DNA of 64,000 bases from Candidatus Poribacteria bacterium (GCA_022822005.1 JAJECO010000008.1:124001-188000); one strand, 5' to 3'; shown: positions 8,238 to 16,702, counted from the stretch's first letter. Notes: generated by a model not told the origin, from the letters alone. Numbers and translations: made by a program.

Positions 8238-9548
8238 TTAGTCGTAGTAGCCTGCGTCCTCAAAGATTGCTTCATGCTTACGCGCAATATCGTCCAACGC
8301 CTCTTTGGCAGATTTGGATCCGATGATAACTTGGTTCCATCCGGTCTGGCACGCTTCCAGAAGTTCGGCGTATTCGGGAACTGCCCAGAAGTCACGCAAG
8401 TACGGAAAGCTGGCGGCAAAGGCTTTGTTGAACGGCGTTGCATTGAGGAACACTTCGGATTGTAGAACCTCTTCATGCGGTGTGAACCCTCCCAACTGTG
8501 CCCATTTTTCCTGCACCGGTTTCTGCATAAACCATTTCAGATACCGCTTTGCGATGTCCTGGTTCTTGGAGTAGGCAGAGATTGACATGCCTTGACCGCC
8601 GATGCTGATGGCGTGTCCCTTGGGACCGGCGGGTGAGACAAAGAAGCCGGTTTTATCGTAGTAGTTGGGGTTCTGATTCGAATCGACCACACCCGGGAAG
8701 AAGGCGAAATAGTCCATCGCCATCGCAACTTTTCCTGCTTTGAACGCATCCAATGTTTCTGCCCAGTAGTAGTTGGGCGCGTCGGGTGGGGAAAACGCTC
8801 TGAGTGATGTGTAATACTCCAGCGCTGCGACAACATCGTCGCTGTTGATATGACCCTCCACCTTATAAGTTTCGGGATCGCCGTAGGAGCCGCCATACGA
8901 CCACATCACCTGTTGAAAGCCCATGGTGATTCCGTCATACTCTTTGCTGTACCACGGCGCGATGCCGTAGAGGTTTGGGGGGCGCGTGAAAAACTCGGCA
9001 ATGTCGCGGAGTTCTTCATAGGTTTTGGGCGGGGCGAGTTCGTAGCCGTATTTTTCTTTGAACTTCGCTTGTTCGTCCGCATCTTCAAAGAGATCTGTGC
9101 GATAGAGGAAACCGTTGGCGTCTACCTCTGCGGGGAGCGCCCAATACTTTCCGCTCCCTTTCGGATATTCGGCAAACGCCTCCATAGCGGTCGCGTAGAT
9201 CGCATCGACATCAATGTTTTCGTTGATCCAGTCGGTCAAATCAACGTAGTGCCCGCCGACGGAGTTTCTGCCGAGCCACTGGCTATCACCGATAACGATA
9301 TCGTACCGATCACTTTTGCCGACGAATGCAGTGAAGACCGAATCTTGGAAATTGGACCAAGAGATTTGAACCAAATCGACCTCAATCCCCGTTTCTGCCG
9401 TAAAATCGTTAGACAGTTCATCAAGATAGTTCGCGGGATCCCATTGTGCCCAAGCAATCGTTAATTTTTCTTGAGCATTTGTTGATGGTGTTGCGATGAT
9501 TAATACAGAGAACATGAGTATCGCAAAATAGCAAGCAAGTTTTTTCAT
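8238..9548 (-). CDS. Extracellular sugar-binding protein of the ABC transporter (family 1)
   Basis: A Sec signal peptide (MKKLACYFAILMFSVLIIAT..., cleavage probably after TNA) leads into a family 1 solute-binding protein beginning EKLTIAWAQWDPANYLDELS. The fold is shown by YDIVIGDSQW, YWALPAEVDANGFLYR and YFAFFPG stretches. Length is 436 residues. The ATG at 9548 is chosen because the upstream GTG at 9566 would put the AAGGAAAGG ribosome-binding site inside the gene. It delivers substrate to the permeases downstream. A near-consensus promoter lies about 70 bp upstream. Confidence 0.92.
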   Translation of the reverse strand: MKKLACYFAILMFSVLIIATPSTNAQEKLTIAWAQWDPANYLDELSNDFTAETGIEVDLVQISWSNFQDSVFTAFVGKSDRYDIVIGDSQWLGRNSVGGHYVDLTDWINENIDVDAIYATAMEAFAEYPKGSGKYWALPAEVDANGFLYRTDLFEDADEQAKFKEKYGYELAPPKTYEELRDIAEFFTRPPNLYGIAPWYSKEYDGITMGFQQVMWSYGGSYGDPETYKVEGHINSDDVVAALEYYTSLRAFSPPDAPNYYWAETLDAFKAGKVAMAMDYFAFFPGVVDSNQNPNYYDKTGFFVSPAGPKGHAISIGGQGMSISAYSKNQDIAKRYLKWFMQKPVQEKWAQLGGFTPHEEVLQSEVFLNATPFNKAFAASFPYLRDFWAVPEYAELLEACQTGWNQVIIGSKSAKEALDDIARKHEAIFEDAGYYD

Positions 9549-9616
9549 AATCCTTTCCTTTCTCACGTATTTGTTGAAGCCTGATTGGGTTGAAGATTTG
9601 AAAGATTTAGCGGGTG

Positions 9617-9645
9617 ATTATAGCAAAATGGAAAAAAATTCACAA
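9617..9645 (-). promoter_or_regulatory. Promoter of the sugar ABC operon
   Basis: On the minus strand TTGTGA (9645-9640) and TATAAT (9622-9617) are separated by exactly 17 bp, a near-consensus sigma-70-type promoter upstream of the binding-protein start at 9548. Confidence 0.75.
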
Positions 9646-9661
9646 GCAGTAAATGAAAAAC

Positions 9662-9909
9662 AGGAGTTACCCACTTGAATCCATATGCTGCAATCAAGAT
9701 TCATAACAATTTGTAGTTCGGCGATTCATCGCCGTAGGACACAACTTCCAACGCCCGATGAATCGGGCAACTACAGTAGGGGTAACCCCCCGATAGAGCG
9801 GGAGGCAGGCACTTGTGGTTGCCTTTCCTTAGGCTTGTAGTCGGATGATTCATCGCCTATTTTGACGCGGGTTGAATTGCATTACTACAAACTGAAGTGA
9901 GTAACTCCT
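9662..9909. repeat. TIR-bounded palindromic element, copy 1 (248 bp)
   Basis: The ends AGGAGTTACCCACTT and AAGTGAGTAACTCCT are inverted repeats with one mismatch. Inside are the modules GGCGATTCATCGCC, CCCGATGAATCGGG next to ACTACAGTA, and a GTAGT...ACTACAAACTG arm. It fills most of the gap between the binding protein promoter and the lipoprotein at 9917. It has the same architecture as 14855-15032 and 53692-53877. Confidence 0.8.
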
Positions 9910-9916
9910 ATCATTT

Positions 9917-10369
9917 TTATCTCCCGCTGTTAGAAACATGCAAGGTGTGAGAACTTCCGACGTTGTAAGGTGCATCGCCAAAGCCATCCCATTCGACTAT
10001 TGATAGTGTCAAGTCTACCCAACCCTCTAGCAAGCCGTAGCGGCTTCCTTGAATAGTTCGTCCTTCCTGCATTTTCTGGGTGTGCACCCAAGATTGTTCA
10101 TAAATTGAGCCATCGACTCTTTCATACCTCTGCGTTTGATTTATCTGCACTTGGATGTCGTAGGGCAGGGGCTCTTTCGCTTCAAGGCGGTATTTTAGAT
10201 CCCACACTTTTACCGAATCTCTTTTACCCGAAGCATAAATAACAGGAATCTCCTCCTCTGTGACAGATGTTTTTTTGATGCTGATGGTGGGGGCACCGGG
10301 GTATTGCTCATTTTCGCATCCGATGATCGCCAACACACCAATGGCTAACAGCATCCATCGAATTGCCAT
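9917..10369 (-). CDS. Small predicted lipoprotein of unknown function
   Basis: The 150-residue product starts MAIRWMLLAIGVLAIIGCEN, a lipoprotein signal with lipobox AIIGC at Cys18. The mature part is polar and beta-rich, with no motif I recognise. The ATG at 10369 is preferred to a start at 10456 because GGAGGACAAATT lies directly before it and the signal peptide is then at the N-terminus. A repeat element abuts its 3' end. No operon partner is evident, since the next gene upstream on this strand ends 260 bp away. Confidence 0.7.
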   Translation of the reverse strand: MAIRWMLLAIGVLAIIGCENEQYPGAPTISIKKTSVTEEEIPVIYASGKRDSVKVWDLKYRLEAKEPLPYDIQVQINQTQRYERVDGSIYEQSWVHTQKMQEGRTIQGSRYGLLEGWVDLTLSIVEWDGFGDAPYNVGSSHTLHVSNSGR

Positions 10370-10628
10370 AATTTGTCCTCCATTTTTCCACGCCTGAAAC
10401 CCAATCGGGGCGTGAGTTCGGTCTATTTTTCGAAGGGTATCAATGTCGATTGGCACGGATTGTTCGCAATCACATCGGGTGTACGATGTTAGTTTGGATT
10501 CGACTCAAACGAGGGGCGTATCAGACAAACCAAACCATTTATCAGGTCAAAAACAGTTTATTCCCCCAATACTTACAGCAACAATCGAAGTCTCCCTCTA
10601 TTCAGATGCCACTTGCCTAAGTCCCATA

Positions 10629-12110
10629 TTAAATTTTAACGGCAACTCTATGAGGGAAACTAGGATAGAGTTGCGATATGACCTCTAAAATTTTATCAAC
10701 TAATTCACATGCATCTGGCACTACATCGGGTAACGCACGGAGTGTCTGACGCGGAATACGATGTAACCGATGCAACGGATTGCCGCACGTGTCGAAAACC
10801 GTATCACGAATAGCCCCCCAATTTCCGTGAGTAAATGCAGAGGACCAGTCGTAAAACTGATCGTAAACGTCTTTTACATCTGCTGCTATACTCATTTCCC
10901 GTAAATTTGTATTATTCCAGTGCCCGAGGTTTATATTAAGAAACTCCTGCCATATATCCTCGTTTGCTAGCTGCTCCAATGTTTGCACATTAACATAACT
11001 GGGGGCATCGTCCGACTCATCCAATTTTAAGAATGCTAGCTTTGCCTGCTCTGTACCATAGCCCCTATATGACTGCCAAAGCTCAATATCATCTTTTTTA
11101 GCAAGGTAGGCCAAGGTGATATAGCACTCGGCAATCGTGCGTAGGATTGTTCTCCCACCAATTGAGTAGCAATTCCCAACTCGAAGCAATTCCTGAAGCA
11201 ACTGTAGACAATAGAATCCTATCCCGAAAACTATATCGTGTCGAGCATCAATGCCGCTTGTTTTACGCGTATTATGCGTGTGCTCAACTAAGCAACTATA
11301 TACTTCACCGGGACGTTCCACTGTCGTACCCGGCAAAATGTCTGTCTTCTCAGCACCAACATTAAAAGGATAGCAAGGTGTTTTGGTCAAACACTCGTCC
11401 CAAAATTTGTCCGCCCATGCAAACCGCTCTGTGGTATTTTCACGTAACATTTCCTCTCCACTTATCGCGTTTTCAAGAGCTCGAATGGTTGAGCGGACAG
11501 ATCTAAGATCCCCGTAATTCGGATAATATAGGATACCCTTGATTGCTTCTTGGTCTTGTAACAGCAATTTGTTTTCAATCATAGCACACCTCAATCTCAG
11601 CCAACGACAAGCTGTTGACTCTTGTGACTGATGGTCAAGGGTACACCCAATTGCGATCATAAGCGGTCTCCAATCACCCGCGCTTCTCTCAACACCTAAT
11701 GCTCTTGCCCATGCCTCCCGACCTGGAAGTTCGTCCAGTAACAGAAGGGACGTTAGGATTTGCTTGTGCTCTTCTTGTACAAGAATGATCGACAGCACTT
11801 CATCAAGGCGTTCAGACGGTAATTTCGAGAGCCCGGTGTGCGTAATATCACCGAATTGTTTATCTTCCGGTAGACTGTCAATGTATTTAATAACCAACCG
11901 AAACACGTTTAGCACCTGATTTTGGGGAAAGTGGGTCACAAGAAGAGCTGCCCAGAGCATATCGGGTAATCGGTCATTCATCCACGAGATCGGCTGCATA
12001 TTAGGATATTGGCGCCAAATCGGGACTAATTTTTTACCTTGGCGTTCGTGATCTTGAATCGTAGAATAAGTTTTCCGCCGTTTTTTTGGGCGTTTTCTTT
12101 TTTTGGCCAT
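10629..12110 (-). CDS. DUF5677-like protein with basic N-terminus
   Basis: A 493-residue soluble protein. The N-terminus is very basic (MAKKRKRPKKRRKTYST). The central C-terminal segment GGRTILRTIAECYITLAYL resembles the helical DUF5677 family, in which a conserved Arg and Glu lie on neighbouring helices; some relatives occur in defence or stress contexts, but no activity is established. The start at 12110 is chosen over 12164 because the basic tract then begins the protein; the ribosome-binding site is weak. Its AT-richer codon use differs from the flanking genes, which hints at transfer. Confidence 0.6.
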   Translation of the reverse strand: MAKKRKRPKKRRKTYSTIQDHERQGKKLVPIWRQYPNMQPISWMNDRLPDMLWAALLVTHFPQNQVLNVFRLVIKYIDSLPEDKQFGDITHTGLSKLPSERLDEVLSIILVQEEHKQILTSLLLLDELPGREAWARALGVERSAGDWRPLMIAIGCTLDHQSQESTACRWLRLRCAMIENKLLLQDQEAIKGILYYPNYGDLRSVRSTIRALENAISGEEMLRENTTERFAWADKFWDECLTKTPCYPFNVGAEKTDILPGTTVERPGEVYSCLVEHTHNTRKTSGIDARHDIVFGIGFYCLQLLQELLRVGNCYSIGGRTILRTIAECYITLAYLAKKDDIELWQSYRGYGTEQAKLAFLKLDESDDAPSYVNVQTLEQLANEDIWQEFLNINLGHWNNTNLREMSIAADVKDVYDQFYDWSSAFTHGNWGAIRDTVFDTCGNPLHRLHRIPRQTLRALPDVVPDACELVDKILEVISQLYPSFPHRVAVKI

Positions 12111-12398
12111 TAGTTTTCTCTCGATCCTAAAAAGCCTTACTGCATGGTAAGCAAAAGACGCCACCTTTTTGACACTTTTGCGTCGGTAGATAGAGCGATC
12201 CCTAAAATCTCAATCCAATTGAGGCATTTATATTGATGGGGGCAGCTTTGCTATACACATTGCGCTCCTCTAGCGCGCAAGGATTGGACGCATTACCGTT
12301 CTATAGACATCATATCGCTCATCCGGAACGCAAGACGGAATTCATCAACTTTAACGGGAAAAAGCGATGGATTTCTAACACATAGCAACTTACGTCAT
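12111..12398. other. Intergenic, nothing recognised
   Basis: 288 bp between the DUF5677-like gene and the glycosyltransferase stop. No repeat of the families found elsewhere and no convincing terminator was seen. Confidence 0.5.
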
Positions 12399-13622
12399 TC
12401 ACAACAAGTCCAAATAGAGATCCTCAGTCAACCGTGCGTTTTGGGTTGCGCAGAACAGTTGCTCTGCCCTCAAACGACACGCCTTCCCCATTTGCCCACG
12501 CTGCTCATCATCCTCGGCAAGCTGCGTAATTGCTGCAGCAAAGGCGTCCGCATCCTCAGCGGGGACGAGGAGTCCTGTTTCCGGTGTTACCAGTTCTTTG
12601 CTTCCGCCGAGCGGTGTGGCAATTACCGGCACACCGGTTGCCATCGCTTCAATGATAGTGCGTGGGCAGGCTTCCGGAATCGTTGAAGCGAGCAGGACAA
12701 CATCGAGGAGGGATAGAATCGCGCCCGTATCTTCCAGAAAGCCGGTGAAGACAACGCGATCTGCTACGCCCAACTCCTCCGCTTGTGCCTTCAGAGAGTC
12801 GATATATTCCGCATCTTTGGGAAAGTAGGGACCGCCTACAACAAGCAGCTGGACAGGGGGCGATGCTTTGAGCTTGGCGGTGGCTTCAATTAAGGTATGA
12901 ATCCCCTTCTCCGGCGTGATGCGCGTTACAATACCGACCAGCAGTGCATCGGGATCGAGGTTGAGATCCGCTCGGAGGGTTTCCACCCCGATTGGATCGG
13001 GATTTCGCTGACGTCCAACCCCGATTAGATCGGGATTTCGCTGACGCTCAACCTGCGATGAGGGCTGAAATGCGGAGAGTTCGACACCGTTATAGATCAA
13101 CGTCTGCTTTGAGGGCGGGGCAAACGTCCATCGTGTGGCTTCGGACACCAGAATCACGCGATCCAGCAGCGCCTCGCAGATCCGATCCAACACGCCATAC
13201 GCGGTGGCGTATCGCTTGTGCATCACGATTGGAACGCCGTAGAGTTTCGCGGCAACCCCACCGATTAGCCCCGCAGCCAGAGAGTTTGCATGGATGAGAT
13301 CGATTTGCTGTTCTTCGAGCACCCGCAAGAGCTGAAATATTACGGTGATATGTTGCAGGTCACGTCCGATGTCGTGGAGTGTGAAACGGCGTGCCTTGTC
13401 GGCCTTATCGTGCTGCTTCGGCAGATTGAGTGGGATGACCGCGTGTCCTGCTTTCCGCGCTGCTGCTGATAGCATACTGTCTCCCAAACAGCCGAGATAC
13501 GATCGAAACCGTGTCGCGTCCAGATGCTTGAGCAGTAACAGCAAGCTGCGCTGACCGCCACCGATGCCGGAGCCACTATCGAGGTACAAGATGTTTCGCT
13601 GGGATTGCACAGTTTCACCCAT
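12399..13622 (-). CDS. Family 4 glycosyltransferase with an inserted peptide repeat
   Basis: This is a GT-B glycosyltransferase. The N-terminal domain starts NILYLDSGSGIGGGQRSLLLL (glycine loop) and the C-terminal domain carries GIVTRITPEKGIHTLIEA, VVFTGF and the nucleotide-sugar site STIPEACPRTIIEAMATGVP with the expected ExxxxxxxE pattern. It transfers a sugar to a lipid, glycan or small molecule; donor and acceptor are unknown. In the linker between domains there is a tandem 11-residue duplication, ERQRNPDLIGV then GRQRNPDPIGV, encoded by palindromic repeat DNA (12987-13052). The frame is intact. Confidence 0.88.
   Translation of the reverse strand: MGETVQSQRNILYLDSGSGIGGGQRSLLLLLKHLDATRFRSYLGCLGDSMLSAAARKAGHAVIPLNLPKQHDKADKARRFTLHDIGRDLQHITVIFQLLRVLEEQQIDLIHANSLAAGLIGGVAAKLYGVPIVMHKRYATAYGVLDRICEALLDRVILVSEATRWTFAPPSKQTLIYNGVELSAFQPSSQVERQRNPDLIGVGRQRNPDPIGVETLRADLNLDPDALLVGIVTRITPEKGIHTLIEATAKLKASPPVQLLVVGGPYFPKDAEYIDSLKAQAEELGVADRVVFTGFLEDTGAILSLLDVVLLASTIPEACPRTIIEAMATGVPVIATPLGGSKELVTPETGLLVPAEDADAFAAAITQLAEDDEQRGQMGKACRLRAEQLFCATQNARLTEDLYLDLL
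12987..13052 (-). repeat. Two 33-bp palindromic units inserted in frame
   Basis: Units 12987-13019 and 13020-13052 differ at only a few bases, and each contains CCCGATTxGATCGGGATTTC followed by GCTGACG. The intergenic copy at about 15637-15660 (CCCGATAGATCGGGATTTCG) shows the same module outside genes. Being 33 bp long, the units keep the glycosyltransferase frame. Confidence 0.9.
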
Positions 13623-13714
13623 TCTTCGGACGGGTACGCGGTTAAGCCAAAGACCCTAAGAATATTTAACGCAAGGTCGCAAGGGTGCAAGGGTGCAAAG
13701 CCGCAAAGAAATGA

Positions 13715-13815
13715 TAGGGGACTTGCGCAAATTCAGCACACGGGGGTAGATTTTTGATCTTTAACTCCCTAAATCCCCCAACCCCCCTAGCCCCCCTTGT
13801 CAGGGGGGAAACTCT
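13715..13815. repeat. TIR-type element, truncated copy overlapping tsaE end
   Basis: The sequence TAGGGGACTTGCGCAAATT, a TAGATTTTTGAT block and CCTAAATCCCCC to CTTGTCAGGGGGG match 20443-20542 closely. The right inverted repeat is missing, and the element runs into the last codons of tsaE. Confidence 0.8.
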
Positions 13816-14302
13816 TGTGAGTCGGACTGATAGGCAACACTTCAACGGCGCGTGTGGACTCGTCTTCTGCGGTGATTGTGACCTGAATGTGGCTTTCGGG
13901 CAGCAGTTCATCCATCCGATCTCCCCATTCAATGACGCAGATACCATCGCCCTCCAGATAATCTTCCAACCCAAGCGCGACGATATCCTCCAGTCGCTCA
14001 AGCCGATAGAGATCAATGTGGTAGATCGGGATCTTCCCCTCATATTCGTTGATGAGGATGTAGGAGGGGCTATTAACGATCTGGTCCTGATAGACGCCTA
14101 CGCCCTGCGCAATGCCCTGCGTCAGACAGGTTTTTCCCGCTCCCAAATCACCGATAAGTGCGACCACGTCACCGGGCCTAAGTTGGGTCCCAATCTGTAC
14201 ACCGATTTCCTGCGTCTCCTCGGGGCTATGTGTCCTAAAGGCAGATTTCTTGTCCCTTATTGAAAGGTCTGCGGCGCAATTTGCCTCTACAGTTTGCGTC
14301 AT
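13787..14302 (-). CDS. tsaE: tRNA threonylcarbamoyladenosine biosynthesis ATPase TsaE
   Basis: TsaE is the P-loop ATPase that assists TsaB/TsaD in making t6A37 in ANN-decoding tRNAs. Walker A GDLGAGKT, the family motifs SPSYILINEY and HIDLYRL, and the late VIEWGDRM motif are all present. The ATG at 14302 follows the purE stop (TGA 14307-14305) by two bases, so the genes are co-transcribed and probably coupled. The last residues, KSFPPDKGG, are encoded by intergenic-type repeat DNA, so the native C-terminus has been replaced or extended. Confidence 0.93.
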   Translation of the reverse strand: MTQTVEANCAADLSIRDKKSAFRTHSPEETQEIGVQIGTQLRPGDVVALIGDLGAGKTCLTQGIAQGVGVYQDQIVNSPSYILINEYEGKIPIYHIDLYRLERLEDIVALGLEDYLEGDGICVIEWGDRMDELLPESHIQVTITAEDESTRAVEVLPISPTHKSFPPDKGG

Positions 14303-14304
14303 GA

Positions 14305-14832
14305 TCAATAGTTTTTGTAGCCAACCTCTGCGAGCCGTTCGGCTTTCTCTGCCACACCGTCGCTGAGTTTGACTTTGTAGGCATCGAGTTTCTCACCGAG
14401 TTCAGGGAATTTGAGCGCGAGTATCTGGACAGCGAAAAGTCCTGCGTTGCGTGCGCCGCCGGATCCAATTGCCATTGTCCCGACAGGGATACCGGGTGGC
14501 ATTTGTACGGTGGCATAGAGCGCGTCTACGCCGTTGAGCGGTCCGCCATCGATGGGAACACCGATAACGGGCAGGGTGGTATGTGCGGCGATGACGCCGG
14601 CGAGGTGGGCTGCGCGTCCTGCGCCAGCGATGATGACATGCACACCCCGATCAGTCGCACCGTGTGCGTATTCCATTGTCCGCTCTGGGGAGCGGTGGGC
14701 GGAGGAAATTGTGATTTCAAACGGGATGTCGAATTCCTCTAAGACTTCGGCAGCTTCGCTCATCTTTTCAAGATCAGAGTCACTGCCCATAACAATACTG
14801 ACTAACGGTTTATCTGAGGATACACTGTTCAT
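14305..14832 (-). CDS. purE: N5-carboxyaminoimidazole ribonucleotide mutase PurE
   Basis: Class I PurE of de novo purine synthesis, converting N5-CAIR to CAIR. The motifs GSDSD, SAHRSPE, AGRAAHLAG and GVPIDGG are all visible, and the length of 175 residues is normal. No purK lies next to it; tsaE follows immediately. A TIR-bounded repeat element sits directly upstream, between this gene and the redoxin-fold gene, so its promoter may lie in or just beside the element. Confidence 0.95.
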   Translation of the reverse strand: MNSVSSDKPLVSIVMGSDSDLEKMSEAAEVLEEFDIPFEITISSAHRSPERTMEYAHGATDRGVHVIIAGAGRAAHLAGVIAAHTTLPVIGVPIDGGPLNGVDALYATVQMPPGIPVGTMAIGSGGARNAGLFAVQILALKFPELGEKLDAYKVKLSDGVAEKAERLAEVGYKNY

Positions 14833-14854
14833 ATTGATTCGTTCCTTATCTTTA

Positions 14855-15032
14855 TAGGAGTTACGCAGTTCAGTTTGTAGTAGCGCAATTCATTGCGCGT
14901 CCGGACGGGCGATAAATCGCCCTACTACAAACCTGAAACCCTACTGTAGTTGCCCGATTCATCGGGCGTTGGGAACGGCGGCGATTCATCGCCGAACTAC
15001 AGGGATTTGACCATTTAACTGCGTAAGTCCTA
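14855..15032. repeat. TIR-bounded palindromic element, copy 2 (178 bp)
   Basis: The ends TAGGAGTTACGCA (14855-14867) and TGCGTAAGTCCTA (15020-15032) are inverted repeats with one mismatch. Internal palindromes are GCGCAATGAATTGCGC-like, GGGCGATAAATCGCCC, CCCGATTCATCGGG and GGCGATTCATCGCC, each flanked by GTAGT or ACTAC. It lies wholly between purE and the redoxin-fold gene. Confidence 0.88.
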
Positions 15033-15038
15033 TGGTTA

Positions 15039-15575
15039 TTAGTTAGTAAACCCATCAATCACGGCTTTCAGTTTCTGATAGGTGTCCGTGTCGAAGTTGG
15101 ATTCTGTATGAAAGGCGAACTTCCCTTCGGGGTCAATGAGGTAGAGATTCGGTTTTTCCTTCTGCGTGTGGTACAACTGATGGACTTTGCCTTTCCAATC
15201 GAGTAGAAGTGTCACTGGCGGTTTGTTTTTTTTGAGTTGCCGCTTTACAAATCCCTTAGGCACGAATGCCGGGACACTCCGCATATCAGCGACAATATAT
15301 GCGATGATCCGATCGTTCTCCCCATAATCTTTCTGAAAGGCGTGCCCCCACTTATCATCTTCCTTCCGGATTTTTCGATGCCCCATTATCAGAAAGACAG
15401 CCTTACCGCGCATCTTCTTGAGTGCGTGCTCCTGATCCTCGGCATCTTGTAAGGTGAAATCGGGAGCCGGTTCGCCGACTTGGATCGGTTCCTCTGCCCC
15501 CTCTTGATTTGAGGCAATCGAAGCAAGGAGAGATAACCCAATTATTAAGAAACACGAAATATATCGCATCCCCAT
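15039..15575 (-). CDS. Secreted thioredoxin-fold (redoxin-like) protein lacking catalytic cysteine
   Basis: The N-terminus is a signal peptide (MRYISCFLIIGLSLLASIAS), followed by the redoxin entry PIQVGEPAPDFTLQDAEDQE and a terminal PNLYLIDPEGK stretch typical of AhpC/TSA or TlpA-like folds. Where a peroxiredoxin or thioredoxin would place its cysteine after the first strand, the protein has VFLIMGHRKIRKEDDKW with no cysteine. A thiol redox function is therefore unlikely. YtfJ-like relatives are one possible comparison. ATG codons at 15575 and 15569 are both plausible starts after an AGAGGT site. Confidence 0.7.
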   Translation of the reverse strand: MGMRYISCFLIIGLSLLASIASNQEGAEEPIQVGEPAPDFTLQDAEDQEHALKKMRGKAVFLIMGHRKIRKEDDKWGHAFQKDYGENDRIIAYIVADMRSVPAFVPKGFVKRQLKKNKPPVTLLLDWKGKVHQLYHTQKEKPNLYLIDPEGKFAFHTESNFDTDTYQKLKAVIDGFTN

Positions 15576-15587
15576 CACCTCTTTCGC

Positions 15588-15700
15588 TCATGTTAAGAAA
15601 TTATGCAACAGAAACCGTAGGGGCAGGTTTTGTGCCCCGATAGATCGGGATTTCGCTACACCCAACCTGCCCAAAAAGGCAACCACAAGGGTTGCCCCTA
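15588..15700. repeat. Compound inverted repeat
   Basis: GCTCATGTTAAG plus GCAACAGAAACC recurs at 62171-62203. It is followed by GTAGGGGCAGGTT and, at the far side, AACCTGCCC and GGGTTGCCCCTAC, with the CCCGATAGATCGGGATTTCG module in the centre. The stretch sits between two minus-strand genes and touches the 3' end of the sugar-binding lipoprotein gene. Confidence 0.7.
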
Positions 15701-16702
15701 CCTTTTATCTTCAAACAGATTGGGCCACATCGGTCTGACGACGGAATAGTTAGCGGGTGTAATGAGGCGGATTGTGCCAAATTTAGTCTTTGTTAAAACT
15801 CTTCCGTTCGGCAATTCAACATCGAAAGAGAAGGGACGATTGTTGACAGTATCAAGCGCGGCTTGTAACATCGCTTGTCCCCGCTGATAAGGCATCGTGT
15901 CCACTTCAGCATCGTGCTGTTTGGACATAATTTGACGACACGCTTCCTCTCCAGCACCCACCCCAACTGTAACCATCTGATCGGTTAGCTCATGCAGTTG
16001 CACACCGCGCACCGCACCGACTGCGAGGGTGCTATCCGCCGCGATAATCGCTTGGATGTTGCCTGCGTAATTTTTCAGGATGCGATCCGTCAGATCTAAC
16101 GCAACATTTGCGTCAAGAGGAGAAATGCGGGAATGCACCCGAATTTTATCAGAGTACCGGTCTAAAACGGTATAGATTCCGAGCGAGATATTGCGAAAGG
16201 ATTCTGCCCCGGTGGACTCCTCCAGAACGAGCACATTTCCTTTGTAACCGATCTTTTCAAGCGCATATTGAGCAGCTGCTTCCCCCAACTCAGTTTCATT
16301 GACGGCGATATGTCCTCGGACGTTTATGCTGAGTAACAACTGATCCAACGTGATGACGGGAACGTTCTTGTCCTCCGCCTCTTTCAAGATCGGATATGCC
16401 CGTTTCCGATCTACCGCCTTGAATATCAGGGCCTGAATTCCTTCATCAAGCATCCCACGGATCTGTTGCGTTTCCAACGTCCCGATATTCTGCTTGACGC
16501 CAGCATCTCTGACTCCATTCCACACCACTTTGACACCGTGCTCTTTTTCGCCCTCAACCATCGCCTGCTTGATGAGGGTATAGGTAGGTGCCGTTGTTTC
16601 TGGAATGCTGACCCCAATTTTAATCGTTGCAGAATCATCGCCACATCCGGCAAGAACCATTACGAATGGGATAGTTAGGAAAATCCAGCGGAGCCGAGTC
16701 AT
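15698..16702 (-). CDS. Sugar-binding lipoprotein of the RbsB/periplasmic-binding-protein 2 type
   Basis: The lipoprotein signal MTRLRWIFLTIPFVMVLAGC is followed by IKIGVSIPETTAPTYTLIKQ, the opening strand and helix of type-1 periplasmic sugar-binding folds. IQALIFKAVDR, VPVITLDQ and a C-terminal AIIAADSTLAVGAV segment agree. The ATG at 16702 overlaps the TGA of ubiE in an ATGA, so translation is probably coupled. No ABC permease or ATPase gene is adjacent, so it is an orphan binding protein; it may work with distant genes or in sensing. Confidence 0.85.
   Translation of the reverse strand: MTRLRWIFLTIPFVMVLAGCGDDSATIKIGVSIPETTAPTYTLIKQAMVEGEKEHGVKVVWNGVRDAGVKQNIGTLETQQIRGMLDEGIQALIFKAVDRKRAYPILKEAEDKNVPVITLDQLLLSINVRGHIAVNETELGEAAAQYALEKIGYKGNVLVLEESTGAESFRNISLGIYTVLDRYSDKIRVHSRISPLDANVALDLTDRILKNYAGNIQAIIAADSTLAVGAVRGVQLHELTDQMVTVGVGAGEEACRQIMSKQHDAEVDTMPYQRGQAMLQAALDTVNNRPFSFDVELPNGRVLTKTKFGTIRLITPANYSVVRPMWPNLFEDKR

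Noticed and set aside
8850-9464. 204-residue plus-strand frame opposite the sugar-binding protein
   Set aside because: Shadow of the real minus-strand gene, whose signal peptide, promoter and family motifs are clear.
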